The notes under the pieces are model-generated. The model saw only the letters and a list, made by a program, of their open reading frames with translations. It had not been told where the DNA came from and did no database searches. DNA of 64,000 bases from Glandiceps talaboti (Eukaryota > Hemichordata > Enteropneusta > Spengelidae): NCBI RefSeq assembly GCF_964340395.1, contig NC_135550.1:8042101-8106100 (forward strand), given 5' to 3'. Below are positions 1 to 51,500 of the stretch, in pieces; within the stretch, counting starts at the first letter, position 1, and every line of letters begins with the position of its first letter. A program made the position numbers and the translations under genes.

Positions 1-39230
<39,230 letters not shown>

Positions 39231-39387
39231 AGATAGCCAGCTGAAGACTGCACACAAACTCAGCAGTCTCCCATTGGCTTCAGAGTACTGACATTACAGG
39301 CGTCAACTCTCAAAGTTATCTGGGTATTCCTGTACTACTGAAGGTCAAAGTTCAAATTGCACACTGGGAAGAGTGTGGCAAGGTTAA

Positions 39388-39393
39388 AATAAA
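39388..39393 (+). terminator. Candidate proximal poly(A) signal (AATAAA), EML gene
   Basis: The first AATAAA after the stop codon would give a 3' UTR of about 180 nt. The later hexamer at 40314-40319 is an equal candidate; transcript data would decide. Confidence 0.35.
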
Positions 39394-40313
39394 TGAAACT
39401 GATCTCTACAACATATATGTATATATATAGTACTATTCTCCTTGTTCTAAATATTTTTCTTTGATAACATCATCAGATATCAGAAGATATGTATGTGGAG
39501 TAATTTTGTACCGATGATAATTTCTGTAGGAAAAATATCGAAATGTGTCTCGTTAGGTAGCCTATTCACAGAACAAATTCAAATCCTTCAAATTTACATT
39601 TTCTATATTCCAGAGAACCATTTCTCATTTCAGTACAAATTAACAGTTTTTTCTGTTTTAATGTAGCGTATGCCTCAGAAATAATATCATTAGCTGTTGC
39701 TTGTACTTTGTTCAAGAAAACTCCAACTCACTTCAGTTAAAATCAAGAAGAAGAAGAAAAATCCAGGGGTCACCATGCAAATTTTTTATAATAAAGGTCA
39801 AAATGTTATCAAAAGTAAGCCATCTTTAGAATCCAATATGGCCATAGAATCCAATATGGCTGCTGATTGAATACTGTGTTTATATCTTGCGTAACAGATT
39901 GTTGATTTCCTTGGAAAATAAGATCATGAACTTCCCAAACATCGTTTCATATGTTGAAAGGACTAGGAACAAATGAAGTTTTGATATGACAAAGTTTGGA
40001 CAGATTTGAAGAAGTTTGACTTTCAGGGAAATTGATCCCCCCGAGGCATATACTACCTTTTATAAGTAATGTTGTACTTTGTTCAGATTAGAGAGTTTAT
40101 GTAGAGGTTACTGAAATATGTCAGACTTGGCAGCTTTCATTTTCATCAGAAATATTTAGATAATAGTTAACTATAATGACAATAATGATGAAGCCTTCAT
40201 TGTAAAGTAGTAACTAAGGGATCTTTTTATTGAGGAAAGTTAGTACTAGTATATAGAAATAGATATATAACATCTCTTTTTATAGAACCACCTCATTCTT
40301 ATATTGAAATTCA

Positions 40314-40319
40314 AATAAA
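40314..40319 (+). terminator. Candidate distal poly(A) signal (AATAAA), EML gene
   Basis: AATAAA is followed within 20 nt by a TTGTAAGTTTCATTTTC stretch, a plausible U-rich downstream element. Confidence 0.35.
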
Positions 40320-40705
40320 TAGACTTAAACTTGTAAGTTTCATTTTCTTTCCCAGTTTACCTCCTCCCCCCTCCCCCATGTTTTCTGTTGAAATACCTCA
40401 ATCTTAACGTTGTGATGAGGCAATCACATGTAAAGATCCCTAGTATAGACAAATCTTGACACTTTTGAGTTTTGTTATCAATTAGGATTATGAAATGGAG
40501 TACACATTAAAATTAGAAATAGACAAATTACAGGTTAATAAAGGGTTTAGCTTTAATAGTGAAATGTCTCAAAATGTTGCAATTTTTATATCACTGATAT
40601 TGGTAATTGACAAATTCCAGGGTAATTATGTAAATTATGTGGAATGAATGTCCAAGAATATTCAATCTGTAACATTTAAATTGGAAATTGACAAATACAA
40701 ATAAA

Positions 40706-43212
<2,507 letters not shown>

Positions 43213-43475
43213 TTCTAAAAAGTGAAACCGGGTTATTTTGCTTCTTTTTTTTTTACAAAAATGTTGATGAAATTATGAATAATATATATACTATATAAAG
43301 CAAGTGGTTAGCAATTTACACTGACCTATTTAACACAAAGAACGTTATAGTATATATTGAAAATATAATGTTACATTTTTGCATCATATTAATGTTAGCA
43401 TATGCAAATAAAAAAGAAAGTGTACTCAAGTTTGTATTTATGTCAGCATGTTCTGATTTGAAACTGGAGAAGGAG

Positions 43476-43777
43476 TAGACTCTCTCACAGTCCTTGGAGC
43501 TTCACGTCGCTAAAAGGGTTGTTTTGTATGTACCAATATCTACTGCATAATTGTACTCGAATATCCTTGTACTGTGCCATTCGTTGACGTGTTATTGCAA
43601 CACTCTGTGTGACGCCCCGAGCTTTACAATAACACGTCAACAAATGGTTAACTGTATGTGGTTGATGAGGGTGTACAGTAAAAGGATATTCGAGTACAAT
43701 TACGCAGTAGATATCGATACATACAAAATAACCTAAATTTTAGTTATGCGAAGCTCCGAGGACTGTAAGAGAGTCTA
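43476..43777. mobile_element. Mutator-like miniature inverted-repeat element with 9-bp target duplication
   Basis: This 302-bp, almost fully palindromic element begins TAGACTCTCTCACAGTCC and ends with the imperfect reverse complement. Inner arms also pair (TTGTACTCGAATATCCTT with its reverse complement at 43681-43702; TGACGTGTTATTG with CAATAACACGTCA). Flanks are GAGAAGGAG at 43467-43475 and GAGAAGGTG at 43778-43786, a 9-bp duplication with one mismatch. Long terminal repeats with 9-bp duplications are typical of Mutator-like elements. There is no transposase. Confidence 0.8.
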
Positions 43778-44179
43778 GAGAAGGTGTTCCCTCTTTTCGA
43801 AAATTTGAGATTCAAGATGGGATGAAAACTAGCATGCAGTAGAGTAGAACGGAAGCAAAATATTTTTCCCTTATTCAACCTAAAGCTAAAAATTTCACCT
43901 TTGAGCTGTACACTATCTTACTTGAGTCTAACTAACCATGTACGTAAACTAAATAAATGTGTAAAATATTTCAAATGGCACCAATTTACTTCTTTCTCAT
44001 GACCTGGCAGTTATAATTCAACAGATGTTCACTTTGGCCAATAAAAAAAAAATCCAGAAATTGACATGACAAAATATCTTGTTTGACAACATGACATTGT
44101 TGAGAAGTAATTTGTATTGCAGTATGGCATTTTTGCTGAATTTCATTCCATGTAATTGGATGTCCCAAACGAACTTTAA

Positions 44180-44600
44180 CCAGGTGTGACACAATGCAAC
44201 CAACCTTCAAGTTAACATCTCATGTATAAAAGTGTTGACCAGAATTGGGTGTGACGCAATGCAGCCACAGTTGTATAAGTTAAACATTTCATGCAAGGAT
44301 GATCAGAATTTGGCGTGACAAGATGCAGCTAATCTTCAAATCAGCATCTTTCATGTAAGTATTGACTAGAATGAGGTGTGACGCAATGCAGCCACAGTCG
44401 CATATTTAAAGTTAACATTTCATGTATTAAAGTGTTGACCAGAATTAGGCGTGACACAATGCAGCCAATCATCATGTTAACATTTCATGTAAGTATTGAC
44501 CAGAATGAGGTGTGACGCAGTGCAACCATAGTTAACATTTCATGCAAAGATGCAGCAAATCTTCAAATCAGCATATTTCACGAAAATACTGATCAGAAAT
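44180..44600 (+). repeat. Diverged minisatellite, about 65-bp unit, six copies
   Basis: Copies of GTGACGCAATGCAGCCA begin near 44185, 44251, 44315, 44377, 44451 and 44512. Each is followed by GTTAACATTTCATG and TTGACCAGAAT. Unit length varies from 61 to 74 bp, and the divergence shows it is old. Confidence 0.85.
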
Positions 44601-45225
44601 TGAGTTCAAATGTAGAGTTAGTTGTAAAGTTTGCATAGGGATAATTCGTTGGGTTTGAAATTATAAGTGCAGCTTGTTGAATCTACTAATACTGAGTTGC
44701 AGTGTGATATGGAAGTAAACTTCATAATATATATGCATATAATGCACATAAAAGTGTCATTCTCTGTTCATGGTCTGTGTTTTCCAATAAGCTTTAACCG
44801 AAATAAGTGAGACCATAAACTCTGTTAATATGCCCATAGTTACTTCAATTCACAATGTGGTGGGTATCTCCTGTCAAAAACCTGTGAAATTCAAGTATAT
44901 TTTACCTGCCAATGACAACACCACCACAATTTACCCCCATTGTTATATCAGACAAAGTGTGTAACTGAATCGCAAACAGAAATTTAACACTGAGTATTCA
45001 AAACTTGAAGATAGCTATTTGTTGTGTGTTTCACCATTGTAGTAAGTTACATAATATGTTTCAAGTCATGGTTGGTGTAAAACGTTTGTACCAGGTGCTG
45101 AAACTTGATTAGCTTAAAACACCATTGAAAACTGAAAGTGTAGAGAGGATCATTAACCATTCAATGTCTTGGCTTACAAAATATAAACTTTATCAAGTTA
45201 CAGCAGAAATGTACTCTCTTGTAAG

Positions 45226-45231
45226 TTTATT
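45226..45231 (-). terminator. Candidate poly(A) signal of the minus-strand RIIa-like gene
   Basis: TTTATT on the plus strand reads AATAAA on the minus strand, 273 nt beyond the stop codon at 45504. It is the nearest canonical hexamer that I found. Confidence 0.4.
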
Positions 45232-45503
45232 GGTGTGGAAATCCACATTTTGTCTCTCTTTCATTTTCACCAGACATAAAAAAACAACAAAACACTCCTG
45301 GGTATTATAATGCTTGGGGTTTCAATCTTCAATCTTCAACTTCAAAGTTACTGTCACGTACATCATCATATAATGTGGTATCACGCAGTTCAACATCAAC
45401 TTTCAGCCTCATGATTTTTCAAATTATTTTTCTTTTTGTCATCTTCACTAAATCTTGCTTCAAAACTAAATACATAAATCCAATTCAAGTGTCCATCCTT
45501 CTT

Positions 45504-48500
45504 TTAAGAATCCGAGAGCTGTTGGGCTCGATCCTTCTGCATTTTTAAGATTTCATCCAGCATAAATTGTAATGGATCTTCTGGTCTGTGGTAAACTAAA
45601 TTGGCAGTCAATGTCTGTATAAATAAAGACAACAAAGTTTATCAGTAATGAAAGATATAAGGAACAGACACTGTTTGACAATGTATGTTGTGACATTTCA
45701 ACATTTCTTGGGGGGAGTTTTTTTTTAATTTTTTTTTTTCTTCAGTCAGACTTAAATAGATATGCACATATCATTAACACACATTTAGCAATTAGCAATG
45801 TCTCTCATTTTGAATCCATGGAAAGGCATTCCCCCTCAAATCAATTTTGCAACAGAAAGTAAATCTGTTCTCTCTAAATTTGACAGTACAATATCGTGGT
45901 TTAATACACAGCTATGGTAGCAGCATATATTTCCACTGTTGTTATTATAACAGTGACATTGATTAGCTTTCCAAGTGATTTTTAGAAATCTACATTTTTT
46001 AACGATTTTCTTTTAAAAATTACACAAACGTGCACTTAAAAGCCCAATGTCTGAATCCCATGTTCTCACTTCATATTATCCTATCAATGGAGCCATAAGG
46101 GGACTACGTAGGATCATTCTTTTGTTCTGGACTAACTTTTTCTATAGCTCTGTTGTGGAGGACAACTGTGTGCGCAAATTTTGAACCATAGTCTAAATAT
46201 CATGTGCCTTTAATCAAACCACACAAAAATATCAGAACTAAATGCACGATACACATCGAAGTGGAATTCAAATACCCCTGGTAATCCATATCATTAAATT
46301 TATACTTAAATAAAATTCTAAAAGTTTGATCAACAATTTTGTATTCAAACAATTCATCAAATTTTACTGATGACAAGAGAACTGTTGTAAGTTTCAAACA
46401 CTAAATGTTCATGTACAGTTTTTCATGTGTCTATTTCGCAGCGAATATAAATTGTGTAGAAACGGACGTTATCTCGAGGGAGATATGGAGGCGGAGTTTA
46501 TAAACACAAGGGAAATAAAACAGCATTTTCCTTAATTGCAAACCTTTATCTAGAATAACCTTTACAAGATAAACATACATGGAAGTAAGTGAGTTTTCGG
46601 TTCAGTACGTGTAAGAAATGTTTTCTTCTCTGGTTAAAAACAACATCAACCTTGTTCCTTACTTTCATTATTTAATTACAATTTGCTGGACAAACTGTCT
46701 GCTGTTACGGAAGGACTATTGTAGTGAAATGTTCAGCATGTTTTACACAATGTATCTGTAGTTTACTAATTTCTCTATTTCCTTTATATTTCTGTATAGA
46801 GAAAGTCTACATGATGGGTATATAATTAAATTGAGAATAGTCATTTTCCATAATACTAATGTATGTTCATGGACGTGCTATGATTCGTACACAACATTCT
46901 CTTTGTCCACTTTGATTGAGAAACAGACATGTTTTGAACAATTCACATGTCCTTCTTCAGTGTCTAACTGGATGTGACAGAATGATCCAAATTTTGCTGT
47001 ATGTGTTGAGTAAACTGGTGGTGTGAAAAGGTTAGCTTCAATATAAATGAGGGTGCAGTCGTTCATTCTACACAAAAGTATGCAATCACATAGTGTCATT
47101 TTTTTTTACAGAAATGTTCTGTTTTGGATAAAGTTTAAACATATGTAATAAGAACAGAACCCTAGTATGGGTACACATACAGGGTATTTGCACTCGTGCT
47201 TGCAGTGTTTTTTTGCTGCACTTTCGCAGAGAACACTGCAAGCACTCAATGCAAATATCCTGAGAATGCCACACTTGCACTCTCGCATCATGGGGTTCTG
47301 TCATGATACACACATGATTAATATGGCAGTCAAGAATGGTCATGACATTATCAAACCAATGTTGGGATTGTAAAACTGACTTACTCTATTGCAAATATAA
47401 ATGAATGCATACATGACTAGACAGCAGTCGTTTTGATGTCTGAATAGTGGTCATCAAAGTATTGCACACACACCATCAATTATATAGTCTGGGGCTGATA
47501 AAAAGAATTCTTGCTCAGGCCTGACTTTATCGATCTAATTGAATAGGCAGGTTATGTTTGTTAGACAACAACCCGGACATACATGTTCAAACACGGTACT
47601 GTCATGTATTTTACTATCAATCAATTAATTGATCAATCAAAATACTTCTACCATGCCAGACTCTACAAGTACAATCATAGTTTCGCCCCAATGTACCAAA
47701 CGGGTCAATCCACAATGAATGCTTGTTTGAACAAATGTATCATCTTCAGTTTGTTCATGAAAGTGTTCAGATTTTATGCTTGTCTATTGGTGAAGAATTC
47801 CAAAAGTTTTAGAAGCATAGTTTGAAAAAGTATGTCTTGTTCTTGAAATTTTGTAGAAAGCAGGAGACTCTTCAAAGTTGAATGAAGGGATCTCGTTGAT
47901 GTGTGTTTAAGTTTGGAGGAGATCACGGTTTTACAATATAGACTGGAGCTATGTCACAGAGAGCTATAATGTATGTCAGAAGAAGGATTTTGTTTTGTAT
48001 CCTGAAGTGTACAAATAACCCATGTAGAGCTTACAATGTACAAAAATGTAGTCAGTTTTATACATCGCGACCAGTGACTTACTTTGCTTGAAGGCTAGGA
48101 GAAATAAAGGCGAACTTGCTTGTAACAAGTGCATGGGTATTGTACTTGTAGCAACAGTAGTTTAACTATTTAAAGAAAAAAACATTCCACTCCCATATTC
48201 CACTACTGCTGCAAGTCGTTATTTTGACAAGATAAATAAATTTAAAAGGCAATACAGGAATTGAATTGATCTCACTTGTGGTCATAAAACACTTCAAAAG
48301 TAAAGTGTCTCCTATAAAAAATTTCATTGATTTTAACACATTATTTTTTGGTGTCTTTTTCCCTAAAATAGTGCATAAATACTCACAATCCTTGGTATCA
48401 ATATTTACTAATCAAATCTCAGTCACCTATCTATTTATTGAAAAAATATGACATAGAAAAGAAATGGGGCATTGAAATTATAAGTTATGATTCAAAGGGA

Positions 48501-51500
48501 CACACACTGAGTTTATAATATTTTTTGGATATAGTGTTTGTTGAATATTAAAACCTACTTCTAGTATTCTACTTACCGGGGTAGGCCAAAAAAGAAATTG
48601 TGTGGTTCCGATTACAATCAATTTTAGAATAGGTGGGGTAGGAAGATGTTTTTTTTTGTTTTTTTTTCATGTGCGAATGTCTAGTTCAGGTAGTTATGTT
48701 TTCCATTGTTTTTCATATGGTCTCTGTGTTATTGGTTTCTTGTCGTTAGATGTAAGCCATTACAGATTGGAAGAACTGTTTTCAAAATTTGTATTTTTCA
48801 AAAGAAGTTGATATTTTTCAAAAGAGTTTTATATTGCCTTTTTTAAGTTGATGTCAGTTTCCGTATCTACTATTTCTTGCAAGACTTAATAATTTTCGTG
48901 ATTTTATTATTTTTTTCTCGTATACATAAAAAACAGTTTTTGGTTCGGCAATGAAAAACTAAGTGGGGTTGGGTAATCGGAACCAAACAGTTTTTTTAGG
49001 CCTTACTCAAGTATACTTAACTATCACTTACAGTTGACAGAACTCAAACCTGGTATTAAGATATAAGTTTTGAACAACTGGATGAAATTTGGATACCTAT
49101 GTAAAATGTGAAATCCCTACTACTACTACTACTACTACTACTAATACAATCAACTGTGCTAACAATGCAAGAAGAAAATATGTCATACATTTAGGCATGT
49201 ATGGACATTACTATTATACTAGAATAAATAAAGGTTTTATGTAAGTATTTTTACACAACTAAAAAGTTCATAAAACACAGTTTGTGCCACTTTAATAGAA
49301 TTGCATTTGTTTGAGATTGATTGATTGATTGATTGATTGATTGACTGATTGATTGATTGATTGATTGATTGCCAAAATTGAAATGTGTGTTTTCAAAAGA
49401 GTGTTGGAAAGATTACTCTAAGCTAGTAACTACTCAAATAAACTTAAAAACCTCTTTAATAAAAAAAAGCCCTGTTTCATCTAAAGTGAATCCTTTATTA
49501 TACACTAAGTTCTAAGGCCAAGGGAAAAATGACTACAATAGAAATGTACAGTAGAAATGTCTTTGAGTAAATGTCAAATTGAATAAATGAGACAGATTTT
49601 CTAATCAAATATCAAAAGTTCAACTGTACCACGTTATAAAACCTTCTCCAGACTAAAAATAAACCTGAGAATGGTTTTATTTTACTGTTTGAATATTTAC
49701 TATTATTCCTAATTTTATATAACATGTACTCAAAACAACTAATTACTTTCTGAAATTCATACTACCGGTGATAATCATACAGATTGAAGTTTTTATTGAA
49801 CAACTTTTGCACCTCAAGTTGTTAGTCTGTATCATTGGATAGATTTGATGGTGACTTGCCTACGCAGCGAAGTACAAGTAATAAAACTGCAATCATTATG
49901 TTGTCTGTGAAGTCAGTTATGTATTTACATGTAGTCTATGAATTGGTTATGTATGATTGGCTTGATATAAAATACAGCCATCAAAATTTACATTCAAATG
50001 TAGAAATCGAAATTAAAAAAAATTTGTCTAGACTGATTGTTCCTAAAAATAGCAATGATAATACTTTGTATGAAATTAGTAGTATAGTGACTAGTCTACA
50101 TGTATCCTAGATACAGATCTATAGTGTATGGTAAGCCATGATTTTATAAAATGAAGCCTTGACAATTGACACGAGTGTGAAGCTACCATCATATTCATAT
50201 TCATATTCACTTTCAAAAGTTGACCTCTACAATCAATGTGAATATGATGATAGCTTACACCTCATCATCAGATTCGAAGTATTTCCGAATGGGTATGAAC
50301 ATGCGTTCGGCAAATCACATATCCTTCATTGGCAGGTTGAAATCATGTGATTGTAATTACTTTTCACTTGATTTAAATGGATTTGCATGCTCTCTTGTTA
50401 TTTTTGCCAGAGTATCCAATTTGCACCATGAATTATTGTTGTCATGGACCATTATTTTTCACAATCGATTGCATTGACCGATCCTGATCAAGGGAACTTC
50501 ACACATATTGATAATTGTGGTCTTGACAACACTATTTTGTGTAAATTTCACCAGTGTAAGTGTTAAGTAGGGTTTCAAAGATAGCAGCACTGCGGAAAAT
50601 CAAAACACACCCGCAGCCAGGCCGTATTTTATTACATTACTCATACAGGTTTTTTGTACACCCAAATATTGATATTTCATTTTCAAAGATATGGGAAAGG
50701 CATACTAAACATCCAAATTAGTTTTTTATATGACAACAATAATTCATGGTGCAAATTGGATACTCTGGCAAAAATAAGAAGAACGCATGCAAATCCACGC
50801 TAATCAAGTGAAAAGTAACTACAATCACATGATTTCAACCTGCCAATGAAGGATTTGTGATTTGCCGAACGCTTGTTTGTACCCATTCGGAAGACTTCGA
50901 ATCTGATGACGAACGTGTGAAGCTATCATCATATTCACATTGATCGTAGAGGTCAACTTTTGAAAGTGAATATGAATATGAATATGATGGTAGCTTCACA
51001 CTCGTACAATTGACACAGAAATGTTAATAAAGAGATTACAAAAAATAGTTTGGGGCTATAAAATAGTCATGTCGGTGTGAAAATAGTCGTATTATATAGT
51101 CTATATTTACTCTATACAAATCTACAATGAATTATAGGTCTGGGTAAAACAAAAACCTTAAAAATTTACGTGAGTGGGATAAAAAAAAAACACTTTTAAG
51201 ATTCTATGATATAAGTGAAACAGACAGAAAGTCTCTGTATAAGGTTACTTGTCTATGATAATGAGATTTCAATGACATTTTGACGACCACTAGAGGCAAT
51301 TACTGCCATATATAATTTACCCTGTACTTCGACTGCTACAGTGGTAGTACACTGATTTTCACAAAAATAATTTTGAAATGCAAGATTCTCAGATATTTTA
51401 TCTCTTTGTATGATCAATTTAGTCCTATATCATCAAATTTGATTTTTTTAAAATATATAATGGCCATTGATGATTCACAGTTATGAAACCATATATTTTC

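Larger units (their letters stand above)
39231..40700 (+). other. Probable 3' UTR of the EML5/6-like gene
   Basis: No coding exon continues after the TAG at 39228-39230. AATAAA occurs at 39388-39393, 40314-40319 and 40700-40705, so the message could end at any of these. A 15-bp duplication of AGAATCCAATATGGC lies near 39828-39861. Confidence 0.45.

Noticed and set aside
47086-47343. Cys/His-rich minus-strand frame overlapping the hairpin element
   Set aside because: It lies across a palindromic MITE-like element and shows no zinc-finger spacing.
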